Positions 33,069-44,949 of a DNA stretch of 64,000 nt are shown piece after piece; position 1 is the first letter of the stretch; each line of letters opens with the position of its first letter. Below the pieces are notes generated by a model. That model worked only from the letters and a program-made list of their open reading frames with translations, ran no database searches and was not told the DNA's origin. The position numbers and the translations under genes are program-made. Source of the stretch: Shinisaurus crocodilurus (lineage: Eukaryota > Chordata > Lepidosauria > Squamata > Shinisauridae); the NCBI GenBank assembly GCA_021292165.1, contig CM037876.1, forward strand, positions 205,552,200 to 205,616,199, read 5' to 3'.

Positions 33069-34109
33069 TGTGGAGGAAGAGGGGGGGGCTGGCTGGCCCG
33101 CCAGACCTCCACCCTTTCCTAACTCAAAGTAATCCCAGCGCTTGCCACCATGTGGCCCGGAAGGGGGGGCTGGCTGACCCGCCACCACCCCACCCTTGCC
33201 TACTGGCAAAGGAACCAAGACCCTCTGAGATCTCAAGATACCAGACTGCCAGCCTCAGCTGTCTGCAATCCTACTTGGATCTCTGTTTAGGGACTCGCCT
33301 TCCATTTCTGTAACCTGGATTTAGATACTGAACTCACAGAGCACTACAAAACCCATGTGGGGTAAAACCAAACAGGTTTATTCTGGTAGCAATTTACAAC
33401 AAGATTAGGGAAATAAGAGAAGCACACAATATAGAGAGACACTTTGGTACACAGTAAAGCTGCAAAACAATAAAACCTGATTCCTTAAGATCTCTCAGGC
33501 ATACAACTAATTACCTGAGGGTATTCTCTTCAAGGGTTAAATCCAGCACAGCCTTGCCGCCCGATGGAGAATTACCACACCTACCCGAAGGTCCGAGATG
33601 GGTAAACTCCTACAAGGCTTGCCTTCACCAGAGCCCTCATCCAGCTCATTTCACCAGGAGCTAACTGGGGTCGGATCCTGATGCCCCCCCCAAAGGCTTG
33701 GGGCCTCTCTTTGGCTTGCCGCCATCCCCAATAGCCAGGGTAGCCGGTAGCCACGCGATCCAGGACAAAGACCAAGACTAAAACAGGCTTTGGGAAAAAT
33801 CTCTTTCCCCTTCCCCCTTTCTGTAGCTTTCCTGCCTTCAGCCAATCAGAAAGAACTTCACCTGGCCAGGCAGGGGGAAGGAAACTCGTGAGTCATGGCT
33901 TGAACTATTTGAATTACATCTGCATATGAACGCTTTCAGCCTGGCTCCTCCAGACCTCCGGGCGCCAGGCCCCATCCTATGTTCCATGCACCTTTCACTT
34001 CCTCCCAGCCCCCACTTGGTTTACACATGAGGAGGCGTGCGTGTGTGTGTGTGTGTGTGTGTGTGTTTGTTCCTGCATGCATGCATGCAGGAACCCCAAA
34101 AGCTCCACA
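33069..34109 (-). repeat. 5' LTR of the tRNA-Leu element
   Basis: 1,041 bp, same ends as the 3' LTR. It is longer chiefly through a longer (GT)n run and G run. Confidence 0.93.
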
Positions 34110-34114
34110 GAAAT

Positions 34115-35880
34115 ACAACACATCTCACCATAGTGGGAAGATTATGTATGACCAGGTGCCCTCCTGTGTGCCTGCTCAGTCTGCTGTCTAGGTACTAGCT
34201 GTTGATGGGCAACTTCAAGGCCCTGTTCACGCTTCTGATGGTTCTTTATCTTTAGACTAGACTTGGACTTGACAGCCCATCAAATCGAAGACACCTCCAA
34301 ATGGAAAACTGTTCTCTGACAGCTCTTCAAATGGAGGGATGGACTCTGTAAGTGTAAGCAAGGACATATGGTAACTAAATATACCCATATTAATACAAAA
34401 CCAAAATAAAATATACCCAAACCTTGCCAATATAGGCCTGGAGTCTGCTCTTCTTTCTAAGCAAAGCTTTAACCATTTTGAAATTTGTATATTAAAGTTC
34501 TTTGATCTCATCTCACTGCCTCATTGGAGGGAAGCATTGTGTGAACATTTCATATCCACCAGTGGGACAAGGTGGAAGCACTACATGAAATTGGTTGTGG
34601 TCTTTATGTTTGCAAATACAAATGTATGATTAGGAAGCCACCTTGACTTCTAAGTAAGAAAATGAGAAACCGGGGGCGGGGCAGGGGGGGGACTCCATCT
34701 CAGAGACAGAAATGCTATTGTAGCAATTAAATTCAAGAAGGACCAGCAAAAGGGCAGCAAGAAAACAAAATTGTTGAAAAGCTCTATCGATGATTCAAAC
34801 AGCAGTGCCAAATTCAAAACAATGATCTCTTCAATCAATGTGGAAGCACTTAAGTATAATTTGGTTTTTCAAAACACTGGCAGGAAAAAGACAGAAGTCT
34901 GGGGGGGGGGAGAAGGCAGAATAAAGAAGAGATGGGGGTGAGCTGCTCTTGGCTTGATTTGGAACACCATTTATTTTCAAAATAAATTGAAACACAACCA
35001 TTTTTAAATTAAGTCCATTCCAAATTTTGGCTCCATGAGCACAGCAGGGTCTAATATGCTCCCCACCATAAGTCCCTGCCACCCTTTCATCACACTTACT
35101 CAGTAGTGCCAACAAAGGATTGTGACTCTATTAGACCCTCAATGCTGGGGGGGGGGGACCACTGGGTGCCATAGGAAATGTTCTCATGGTACCCTGAGGG
35201 ACCTCAGCAATATGGAGGCTCTGATGGATGGCCTATCCAGAGCCCATCACCAGGTAAATGTGGGTCAGGGAAAAGAAACGGGGCAGTGGTGGTAACAAGG
35301 GTTCAGAGCCTGAGGTGCCCAAGTGATCCTATGTTGCCGAGCCTGAATTTGAGAGGCATCTGGGCTTGACATGGGTTCAAGGGGATAGAAACATTGAAGT
35401 TCATACTTTGAATTCCCTTGCCCCAAAACCTTACTAGAATAAAATTCACTCTCTGATGCATGATAGTAGTTTTTTTGACCAGTGTAAGGATTAATAATTG
35501 GCATGACCTCATAACGGCAAAAATATCACAATCAGAAACTGGGTATTGACAGATGCCTATGACGCTGGGCAGCTTTTGTCTGTAGAAATCCAATCAGACA
35601 GTTCTGTCTCCACTAGTATTGTCTTACGAAACCCATTCATGCATCCAAAAACCTCACATATATTTGGTGCAACTTTCATATAGCCAATGTCTGGGTTGCC
35701 CTAGACTTGATCTTTGATTACAGTGGCAGTACCTCACTAAGTATGGCTGAGCACACTCACTTGTTATGCCTTAGCAGTGGTTTGTCTGAATGTGTGCAAA
35801 CACACACAGAGTTGCATATCCACATACACCATTCATGCCTCCAGAAGCATGTCACCTAAGAGGAGCCACACAACTATATT
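34115..35880. other. Intergenic stretch, nothing recognised
   Basis: Several poly-G runs (about 34685, 34901, 35147). No coding region or assignable repeat. Confidence 0.4.
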
Positions 35881-36366
35881 TAGAGGAGAATTCCTAGAAG
35901 CCTGTGTGATGAGGTAAAAAACAACAACCCAACACCCTCATATGCATACAGAAAAACAAAGCCATGAACATGGGAATGCATCCAATGTAAGGTTTGGAAT
36001 GAAAGGGAACCTGGGATGTAGCATACTGCACAGGTTACATCGCGGGAACTAGTTTTCCTTCCACGTGTATCTCCTGATCCACCATGATCCCCACCACTAA
36101 GATGAGGCAACAGACCAAGCAAGATGGAGAAAGGCAGGGTTGGGGTTCCAGAGCCAACTTGGTGCTCAGACAATGCCAGGACCCTGGATAGGGTTAGAGG
36201 CTCTGGTTCACAGAGTCCAGTGGCTAGAGTTCAGGACCATGGGCAGCAATCCTGCAGCTGAGACAAAAGGAAAAAGAAAAGTGGCCTGCAGCAACTCTCA
36301 GAACTTTATAGTCTGGTCTAGAGAGTCAAGACTAAAGTCACCAGGCCCTAGGCTATGAGTGCTGCA

Positions 36367-36660
36367 TCAGGCCAGTGCCTTTTTATACATCTGTTTGCTT
36401 CTTCTAGGCAGTGTGGTTTTGAATTGTGGGGACTCATTTGGGGGATGCTTCTGAGGACTTTCCTGATCCTCCAAGGCGTCTGAGGTCCATTCATCAGAGA
36501 ACAGTGGCGGAGCTGCCTTCTTGGTGTTCAGGGGATAGGGCAATGGAGTCTGGTGCTGGAATGGAGTCTGGTACTCGGGTCAGGATAGGCCAGGCCCAGA
36601 GAGTGGATCCATCTTATCCTCAAAGCTGCTGTTATTCAAGGACTCCTGGTCTGAAGCCAT
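36367..36660 (-). pseudogene. Broken 98-codon reading frame of unknown origin
   Basis: On the minus strand an ATG in a good context (GCCATGGCT) opens a frame starting MASDQESLNNSSFEDK and ending RRSKQMYKKALA before a TGA at 36369-36367. One in-frame TGA (36582-36580) interrupts it at codon 27. It is rich in Pro, Ser and acidic residues. I do not recognise the family. The composition suggests a fragment of a mobile-element structural protein or an old gene fragment. There is no splice signal I would trust on either side. Chance is possible, but a 70-codon open run after the stop with a start in context is better than its surroundings. Confidence 0.35.
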
Positions 36661-36699
36661 GGCAATGTATACACGTGCATGAATGAACACACGCTATGT

Positions 36700-39220
36700 C
36701 CACAAACCAATGGGCTTAAGCACACTGAACTTTGTGTAGCATATACATATTGTGACTGTAGTGCTTCCAAACCTCATTCTACTACTTCATCAGATGAATT
36801 GGTTACAGCACCTATTTGAAATCTAAAGCCATTCATTTGACTGGACAAATGATTTTGGCACAAGAGTTATGCAAGCTTTTCGCTTTCACAGAATTCTTCT
36901 AAACAGAATTTACTTTCTTAATTCCAGTGTACACCATGAAATCAACAACCTCAGTTGTTGAGAACTTTGGGCAAATTACCAATGTGCCAAACAATAAGTG
37001 ATGTTCCAAATGTGCTGCAAACTCATTCATCAAACAGGCCTATCTATCAGCAGCTGTATTGTGACAAGGAATCATGGGTGATTACAGTTGGCATGCTCTC
37101 TCTCTCGCTCTCTCTTTCGCTCGCTCAGCTTTCTCCAGTGTTTCCCATCCTGTTTCCTCTTTTAACTACATTTGCTACCTTCTCATTTCTGACTGAGCAA
37201 ACTGTGCTGAAAAGCACTAAAGCCTGTTAAATATTTTGCCACCTCCAGGGATCTTCTCAATAACCATAATATAGGTTTCAGGACTAGGAATTGGTTTGGG
37301 GAGTTAGGCTGCTGCTAGGCTATTTGAAATTAATATCTATGCTGAGAAATTGAGAGATAGAGAATACATACATTGCTATGATAGTGACCAAATACAAAGT
37401 GATGAAAGGTGGGCATTGAAGAAAGGAAGCCCCTGGCAATTAGGGCATGGAGGAGTTCATCTGATATCAAGTAGGATGCTAGGCACAGAAGTGTCTGTGG
37501 CCCATCTGATCTTTAAGTGTCCATGGATTCAATCCAGAGTTACAGCCTAAGTAGATGTTAGGGACATGTGTTGCCAATCTGCTTCTCTTCTATGTGTCAC
37601 CCTGGTAATGTCTGCTACAGAAAATGTGTGACATGATAGCATAGTGTTACATATTTTCCTGTCCCCTGGGAAAAGCAGCCAATGAATCAGGGCATGGAGA
37701 GGGAGATACTGAACATGAGGATGCCCAATTAATGTTACATGTTACTTTTGCTAGACGACACCAGAGAAATGCACAGAAGAGATGTGAGATGGTAGCAGCC
37801 ATGTCTGTGTCCCTTGTAACATCTAATTAAGCCCTTAGGCATGTCTCAGTCCCATTGAAAACCATGAGACAGAGCACAGCTTAAGGCGATGATCCTATGC
37901 ACATTCGTAGGGTAGGGTGGGGAAGTCTTACCAAACACTCAGTCTGCAGATGCTCGCAGAATCGCAGATGTTCCCCAGGGGTGAACTTAAATTGCATTTA
38001 CTACAGGACAGCCAATGCAATTTAACTCCCCTCAGTCACCACAAGGAGCCACTGGGTGGAATGACTCTGGGGAGACCATTGCTGCATCCCATGAACTTTC
38101 TGGATTCAGCACCAGCCTTCCCCCAGGATTCCTTTGTCTGCCAGTTCCCTATCAATGGACCCTTTCAGCACCCTACCTCTTCACCATTGAAAGGATTGCA
38201 AGGGGATGGAAACTGGGCTGTGAGGGTGCATATCTTGTGTCCATCCTTGGAGTCCAACCCTCTCCACAAAGGATCCCAAGAGGGGTGGGATTGGCTCTGA
38301 GGACATACGTCCTTGAAACCCAAGAATCGTGAAGGTGGGAGAGGCTGCTTCTTCACTCCTGAAAGGACCATGAGGATGGGGGGGGATTAAACTCCCCCAT
38401 TGATTTTCATTGGCCCCACTTGTATATCACACTTTCCATGGCCTTGTTGGTGATTTCCATAATAATGGGGGTGGGGCAGGGGAACGTAAAATTATCCTGC
38501 AGTATTTGCAACTATGAAAAGCACCAGGCAAAGCTGTGGATACACCATAATAAAAATATGTTTACAGCATACCGTCAGACACACAACCTTTCCACAAGCG
38601 ACATGACCTAGCTCCTGCTGCAGGTGCTAATGAAAAATGACAGGGTCAGGAAAGGGGCACCGTTTCCCCTGTTATATATAGTCTCTTTGTCAGTGTTTGC
38701 TGCATGATTTCCTTCTCCAATAGCATATAATTATGTTATTGAAATGCATATATCTCCCTCCCCTCACCCCACCCTTTCTGCTCCCTCTGTCTTCCTTTGG
38801 GCAGTGGTTTACAGCAGAAAATGGCCTTCCTGTCATAGGGCAAGACCATTTAAATCTAGGCTCAAGGGTCTGAACTCATACAAATATCATTTCAAATGAA
38901 GATAGCCATGAGTTTAGTCATACTTGATTAAATATAGAACATTTTACGTACAACAATGAAGGAACGTAGCTGAGGTGATTTATTATGTCAATTGAAGTAA
39001 ATACAAATTAGAATCTCTCGACAGCAATTCATATGGATGGGTCAAAGCCTCTGTTGGCTGAAAACATTCTTTCCAGAAGGGAGTAAGTCAAGGAAATAGC
39101 TTACACCCTCTGTATAGATACTCAGAGATTCTGGTACTCGAACATTTGATGCGTTGATATTATATTTTAAGCTTCCTAGATAACTTTTCTTATTAAGCAA
39201 CCTAAAAATAACATAAATTA
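36700..39220. other. Intergenic stretch, little recognised
   Basis: A CT/CGCT-rich tract lies at 37097-37130. No exon or assignable repeat was recognised. Confidence 0.4.
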
Positions 39221-39223
39221 GCC

Positions 39224-39348
39224 TTTCTCAACCTGGTCCCCCTCCATATCTTTTGAACTACAACTCCTATCAACCCTAGGCACAATAGCCAATGGTTAGA
39301 AATGATTAGAGTTCCAGTTTAAAACAACTGCAGGGCACCAGGTTGGGG
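39224..39348. mobile_element. Palindromic MITE (ACTACAACTCCCATCA family)
   Basis: It starts AGCCTTTCTCAACCTGGTCC, has GAACTACAACTCCTATCAAC inside, and ends GGGCACCAGGTTGGGGAAGG. The ends are reverse complements. Confidence 0.7.
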
Positions 39349-39538
39349 AAGGCATACCTAAATAAATAAATGATTTCCAGTTTAAAAAGTTTTTTTTGCT
39401 TTTCTGGATCTTACTCTGTAACATCCCCACCAAATCTTTCATCTTACAAATTATTCTCCAAATCAGTCATGGTGTAATTCTCTGCCTCTAAGTGTAATAA
39501 TGATGAACTCCACTTACGATGACAGAATCACATTTCTG

Positions 39539-39540
<2 letters not shown>

Positions 39541-39570
<30 letters not shown>
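39541..39570. repeat. (CT)n microsatellite
   Basis: About fourteen CT units. Confidence 0.9.
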
Positions 39571-39571
<1 letters not shown>

Positions 39572-40024
39572 AGCTTTTTGGACATTTGGGGGTTAATTTC
39601 CTTTCTGTGTGTACTAAAACTAAAATGTCAGAAGTTCAGACCTTGGTACTGCCAAGATCAGGAGCCATGTTCAGTTTTTTGGTGCTGAAAAGTCTGCACT
39701 GCAATTAAAAAAAAAAATGTGTGCAAACTCAGAGTCCAGTGGAAGAAATGTAGGACAAAGGTGAGCCCTCCTGATTTGTCAGAGTAGCAAGAGCTCAGGC
39801 TAGCTTTAACATATAAGTAGAGGAAGGTTGAAAGACTGGAAGGAAAGAAGAATCAGCGAAGAAATTGGAGAGTTGCTTGCAAGAAGCTCAATGTTTGGGA
39901 GAGCTGAGAACTCTGACAGTAAGTTATTGCTGGGAAAAACTTGGAAAATAGGGACACAGTCCACTTAGGTTTAGCAGAGTATGCTTACCCAAGTTATTTT
40001 CTTACCCGTTTTGCTCTTATGATT

Positions 40025-40052
40025 TGTGTGTGTGTGTGTGTGTGTGTGTGTT
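40025..40052. repeat. (TG)n microsatellite
   Basis: About thirteen TG units. Confidence 0.9.
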
Positions 40053-40496
40053 GTAACCATTCAGATGTTAAACCCTTTTTCCTAATAATAATATTTTTCA
40101 GTAAACCTGGTCTCCTTTCCTGTTGGATTACCTACCCAAAACCTAGAAGCCAAATCCCACATTACCTAAGGTTATTTACAAGAGACCCAGAGGGTTTTAA
40201 GACTGTTTGGTGGAGACAGCAAAGGAAAATAAAGAAGTCCACCTGGTGGCAGTGGAAAGGTCATTGGACGGGAAGGGCAAACAGGAGTGCATCAGGATCA
40301 GGGTGTAGCTGGTCCAGTGACAACATTTGTATGCCACCCATTACTTTGGGACGAGGTCTTAGAACAAGGCTTTTGCAGAAAAAAGGAAACCAGAGCAGAG
40401 AGGCCAGTGGCCACACAGACAGACAGGGTTGAAAGGAAATGTAGGCCAACAGGTTCATGTAGCAGCTTACAGGAAGGACAGTGCTACATAGAGCAG

Positions 40497-40622
40497 CATC
40501 CCCCAACTGGGTCCCTCGGTCCAGATGTTTTTGACTATAATTCCCATCAGCCCCAACCAATGGTCAGGGATGATGGGAGTTATAATCCAAAACATCTGGA
40601 GGGACCCAGGTCAGGAGAGGTT
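40497..40622. mobile_element. Palindromic MITE (ACTACAACTCCCATCA family)
   Basis: CAGATGTTTTTGACTATAAT TCCCATCAGCCCCAACC and its reverse complement (GATGGGAGTTATAATCCAAA ACATCTGG) surround CAATGGTCAGGGATG. Arms of about 55 bp. Confidence 0.75.
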
Positions 40623-40727
40623 GAAATAGAGAATCCAAGGCACAGAAAAAAGCAAAGAAGTCTGTTGTTGCTTCCTTTTACACAGGACCCTGAGAAGTCA
40701 GGACTAACCACCCCAGGGCATCAGCGT

Positions 40728-41090
40728 CCATTTATTTGTATGCCGGCTTTCCTGCTCAAATCAACTTACAGCAACATCAGGGGGGGAAATCATGAAATAC
40801 AACAACATTTCCAGATAGTTAATCATTACAAGTCATAACAATATTTAAATAGCCAAACAGATAGGCTAGCATCTCACAATAAATATACACCAAGATTAAA
40901 CAAGCCACAAATGAGTCATACTGAAGCCTAACAGAAGAGAAATACAAAACAAAAACCTAACCAGGAACAAAAATTATTCATCTCCTCTAAAGCTAAAGGT
41001 TGCTCCAGCCTCAAAACCTAAACAGGACCTCGCCCTGATGGACTCCAGGCACCTTCAGCATGATGAGCTGCCTTGTACTTGTAGCTGGAG
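40728..41090 (-). mobile_element. LINE 3' region, inverted
   Basis: TTTATTTGTATGCCGGCTTT CCTGCTCAAATCAACTTACA is the reverse complement of the terminal block of a reptile LINE 3' UTR. The rest is A-rich with no surviving frame. Confidence 0.5.
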
Positions 41091-41099
41091 TCAGTTGGG

Positions 41100-42440
41100 G
41101 GCCCCACTCTCCCAGGCAGGGTGGAAGAGAGCCCGGCAGAGGAAGAGGGAACAGGTCTTGCAGGAGTCGCAGCTAGATGGGCAGTCACTTTACTCAGCCA
41201 TTCTTTAACTGAAAGTCAGCAGAGTCCGCAAGATCAAGAGGTGCTTCCTGACTCACCAGGGCTTATTCTCCCACTGAAATGCAAGAAGTGCCCTTGTTAT
41301 TCTGACCCTTGTGAAACCCCTCTGATGGCTCTCACAATGCCTTGCTGTCCTTGGGTGTTCCTGAGGCTGCAGTTCCCTTTGCCTGAAGGGCATTCCATGA
41401 TTATACCCTTTGGTTGGGGTCACATTTGACTCATTTGTCTCAACACTGTTGGGTCCATTGTGTTTTGTTTCCCCTACCTTTTTTTTTTCACTCTCTCTCC
41501 TGGGGATGTGCTGTTTTGGGACAAGGCAGGCCGAGAGGGTCCACACAAGTGACTTATGATAATTGCAGGCTCTCAACTGCTCAGTGAATCTAAATTCCTC
41601 CCTGACATTTCCAGTCTACGGCTCCCACTGACTCAGCTGCTGCTTGTGATATTTAAACAAGGATTATCCTGTTTGCGATTCTTTTCCTTTGGATCATAAA
41701 GGAAAGTTATTTTAACACTTTGCTGTGATCTCCCTTTGGTGTCAGGGGCATATTTGGCCAGGCTGCTGCCAGATCTCCAGTTTCTTCATCACTGGATGGG
41801 GCAAGGCATCCCATCGCAGGGTCTTATTCCACCACCATGCTCAAGTCGGCATGACTTGCATTGGCTTCCTTTGGAGCTTTGGGGACAGGGAGTCTGTTTC
41901 GTGAATGCTGCACTGCCTTTCAAGATTATAGCTTCCCATGGCTCAATCCACTTTTCAAACACGTCCAGGATACCAGAAAGTGATTCTTGGCAGAGGTCAG
42001 CGCATTCACAAAAACTGGAGATCATGTGAGCTGCCATCCAATCCTAACAAGGCTTTCCTGCGTCTGGGATATTATGATTATGTACAACCCTACCCCTCCA
42101 AACCAACTAGAAATCCAACTCAGGCACATGATTTGATGGCTACTTAGTTCTATGGAATCCATGCCATCTAAAGCCCCAACCAAGTACCCTTTAAATATAC
42201 AAACATGTATTTCCCTTGAACTAATTAATACTGTATCTTGTATTTAGATCCATCTCAAGTTGGACGTATTATCTCTCTTGCCCTATATATGGTTAAGTAT
42301 AAATCACTTTGGGGGCCCTTGTAAGGGCTAAAAAGCATAGTATAATTTATTCAAAAATAAACAAATAAACACATCTTCAGTTTATTTGTCTTCCCATCAG
42401 CTTAGGGAATTCACTTTTTTCTTTTATTATTTTTAAGTTA
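41100..42440. other. Intergenic stretch, possible solo LTR
   Basis: Around 41640-41745 a stretch ATCATAAAGGAAAGTTATTTT...CCCTTTGGTGTCA has the look of a retroviral LTR R/U5 end, but I could not define its other boundary. Nothing coding was recognised. Confidence 0.25.
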
Positions 42441-42449
42441 CTACATTTA

Positions 42450-42581
42450 GGGTGCAATCCTACGCATGTTTAGACAGAAAAAAATCCTACAACTCCCAGC
42501 ATGCCCCAGCCAGCATAGCTGGCTGGGGCATGCTGGGAGTTGTAGGACTTTTTTCTATCTAAACATGCGTAGGATTGCGCC
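42450..42581. mobile_element. PIF/Harbinger-like MITE, near-perfect palindrome
   Basis: The ends are GGGTGCAATCCTACGCATG and CATGCGTAGGATTGCGCC, flanked by TTA on both sides (42447-42449 and 42582-42584). The whole 132 bp folds on itself with very few mismatches, through CCTACAACTCCCAGCATGCC to the centre CAGCATAGCTGGCTG. It is the youngest-looking copy of the family in the window. Confidence 0.82.
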
Positions 42582-42625
42582 TTAGATTCCCTTACTGTAT
42601 GTATTGTGCTAATTCTTTTCTATTC

Positions 42626-42629
<4 letters not shown>

Positions 42630-42660
<31 letters not shown>
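42630..42660. repeat. (TG)n microsatellite
   Basis: About fifteen TG units. Confidence 0.9.
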
Positions 42661-42661
<1 letters not shown>

Positions 42662-42779
42662 TTTGATTACCTTTTGCTTTTGGAGTGCATGCCTGATTAA
42701 AAGTTAATTTTTTTTTTTTTAAATTGCCAAACTGGTCAGTAGGAAAACCAACCTGGGGTTACATGTACAGCTTGCTTTG

Positions 42780-43390
42780 GATGGAATAGCATTCCCCTTA
42801 GAAACAGGTTCACCAAATGGGAGACTGGCCCTTGCCCAAACTGTGCCTCGGGATGACCAGGTAACAACTGTGGCCAGAACCATTTTCCTGCTGTGCGCTC
42901 CACCACCACTGGAGGTGTGGTTGGCAGGTCTATGGAAAAGGGACTTCACAATTGTGGTGCCCAGTCTATGGAACTCCTTGCTCCAGAAGCCTCATCTCAC
43001 CTTCTGTCTGATGGTGTTTTGGCATTTGGTGAAAATGTGTGCTTAAAATCTTGCATGTTGGCTCTGCTCTGTTGCTGGATTTTATTCTGATTTTATTCTG
43101 ATGCTGCGTTAATGTTTTTGATATTTGTTTCCTATTTTATGTTTTCAGCTTTTATTGTGCACTTTTTCTTGATGGGCAGTATACAAATGATGCAAACAAA
43201 CAAGAAACCTTATTCTGCTGTGTTTATGGGCTTAAATGACTCCTCTTCTGTCTGTGTTAATTTCTGCTATTGTCTTGGTCTTTTGCTAATTCATTATAGT
43301 ATTGTTTTCTTTTATGACCTGTTTAATTGATAAGTTTTGATTTGTTTTTAACTTTGGTTGTTATTAGCCACTATGTGGTCCCTGTCAGGA
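42780..43390 (+). mobile_element. LINE fragment, 3' end
   Basis: A frame reads KRDFTIVVPSLWNSLLQKPH, matching the R.F.V..P.LWNSLP block of CR1/L2-type reverse transcriptases. It is followed by a T-rich 3' UTR. Frames are broken. Confidence 0.6.
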
Positions 43391-43398
43391 CAGGAAGA

Positions 43399-43605
43399 TG
43401 AGATTTACTTATTTGTTTATTACATTTATATCCCGCCTCTTTTCCCGGGGGGGAACCCAAGGCAGCTTACATAATCCTCTTCCTCCCCTCCATTTTATCC
43501 TCACAACAACCCTTTGAGGTAGGTTAGGCTGAGAGGCAGTGACTGGCCCAAAGTCACCCAGTGAGTTTCATGGCCGAGCGGGGACTAGAACCTGGATCTC
43601 CCAGA
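43399..43605 (-). mobile_element. tRNA-derived SINE, family A
   Basis: ATATCCCGCCTCTTTTCCC, CATTTTATCCTCACAACAAC, CAGTGACTGGCCCAAAGTCA and GGGGACTAGAACCTGG are all family-A blocks in reverse. The tRNA-like 5' end is partly lost. Confidence 0.85.
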
Positions 43606-43792
43606 TCCAAATATTTTAACCAATAAATACTTTTAACAAACACCCCAATAGCCAACTGTAACTCTGGTTGTTAAAGGGTATTTTAAAAACCCACAAAGCA
43701 TGTTCTTAAAATATATTGCTTTGTTTTAGTTTGTTGTTATTTTTGAAACATTATAATTCCAGAATCAGGTCTTCGAACCTTGCTATGAATCT

Positions 43793-44520
43793 TGCCTCTA
43801 TTCTGAAATGTTGTTACCTCCTCTGCCTCTGGTAGGCGATCACTTGTGACTGAGTAAGATTGTCTTCCAGGATAAAATTACAAAAAGAAAATTATATAAA
43901 GAGGAAATTGTATAAAATTGTGTAGACTCTAGCGATGGGTCCGTAAGTGACTGTGGAGGCCAATTCTAGATCCACACAGCTTCCCACAGTGAGAACACCA
44001 GATGGAAGATGGTCTTGTAAAGGATTCGTTTGACGTGCTTTTCGCTTAGCACGTTTCTCCCTTTCACCTTGCACTTGGGCTTCTTCAAAGTCCATAGAAC
44101 CTTTGTGAAAGGCCAACCTCCAGTTAAAGCGTTCATGGGCCAGAGCTTCCCAGTTCTCAGTGTTTATATTGCATTTTTTAAGATTAGCCTTAAGAACATC
44201 TTTAAACCTCTTACCCTGACCACCGATATTCTGCTTTCCATCCTTGAGTTAGGAATAAAGTAACTGCTTTGGGAGATGGCAGTCAGACATTCAAACAACA
44301 TGACTGCTCCATTGAAGTTGGCATTGAGGGATCATTGTTTCAATGCTAGTAGTCTTTGCTTCTTCCAGTACACTGACATTTGTTCGCCTATCTTCCCAAG
44401 TAATTCACAGGATTTTCCGGAGGCAACGTTGATGAAATCTTTCAAGGAGGTGGAAATGACTCCCTCTACTGATCCTTGAAATAGCACCCCGACTGAGCTT
44501 TCAAGCACCTTCCTTAGAAA
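43793..44520 (-). pseudogene. LINE C-terminal region with zinc finger, copy 2
   Basis: Inverted counterpart of 23545-24260. The minus strand encodes AFHKGSMDFEEAQVQGEREK. A deletion of about ten bases removes the first cysteine of the finger (SGVLTVGSC in place of the intact CPHC context) and shifts the frame. The upstream block with LLKDFINVASGKSCELLG-type readings is in the other strand only. It is decayed and cannot be functional. Confidence 0.75.
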
Positions 44521-44676
44521 CATACTGTTATAGAAAGCTTAGAGGACACACCAGTCAGGAATGTAGCCAATAATTTATTGTCGCACTCCAACAAAAACAA
44601 AACAGCAACTGGAAACTCCAGACTCCACCCAGATACAACTAAGCCCAGTGCCATCTAATGACTAAACTATATAATG

Positions 44677-44677
44677 A

Positions 44678-44719
<42 letters not shown>

Positions 44720-44720
44720 T
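44677..44720. repeat. (CAT)n microsatellite
   Basis: About fourteen CAT units at the 3' tail of the minus-strand CR1 fragment at 44721. Confidence 0.92.
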
Positions 44721-44923
44721 TGCATTTATTTATCGCCCATCTGGCTGGCAAACCGGCCACCCTGGGCGATGTACATAAGATAAAAACAGAATAAAATACA
44801 TTAAAACAGTATAAAAGTTTAAAATCTTAACCCACCCCATATTCCCGCCTGAACAGCCAAGTTTTTAGTGAGCGGCGGAAGTTCAGCAGAGAGGGGGCAT
44901 GGCGGAGGTCACTGTCCACACAC
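44721..44923 (-). mobile_element. CR1 LINE 3' end, severely truncated
   Basis: TTTATCGCCCATCTGGCTGG, CCCTGGGCGATGTACATAAG and GCCAAGTTTTTAGTGAGCGG match the 3' end of the CR1 at 46818. The copy stops at GGCGGAGGTCACT. Confidence 0.88.
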
Positions 44924-44949
44924 ACTAAATTCCTTTGAAATTGTCCTTT

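Larger units (their letters stand above)
29454..34109 (-). mobile_element. Non-autonomous LTR retrotransposon (tRNA-Leu primed), 4,656 bp
   Basis: A complete element: two direct LTRs, a GAAAT duplication on both sides (29449-29453 and 34110-34114), a primer site at 33044-33068 and a polypurine tract at 30483-30493. Orientation is minus. The 2.6-kb interior has no gag, protease, reverse transcriptase or integrase motif in any frame that I could find. It has C-rich stretches on the plus strand, a duplicated block at 31017-31266 and recurrent GGATCAC motifs. A 5-bp duplication and a tRNA-Leu primer fit an ERV-L-like (class III) or a Ty3-type element, but without coding sequence the superfamily stays open. 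The LTRs differ by about three substitutions and a few small indels over about 1 kb, so the insertion is recent. Confidence 0.92.

Noticed and set aside
40287..40838. A 183-codon plus-strand open frame
   Set aside because: It includes the MITE at 40497-40622 and the start of a LINE tail; the encoded sequence has no recognisable domain.
41640..41745. Solo retroviral LTR
   Set aside because: Only a suggestive R/U5-like end; no opposite end, target duplication or second LTR could be found.
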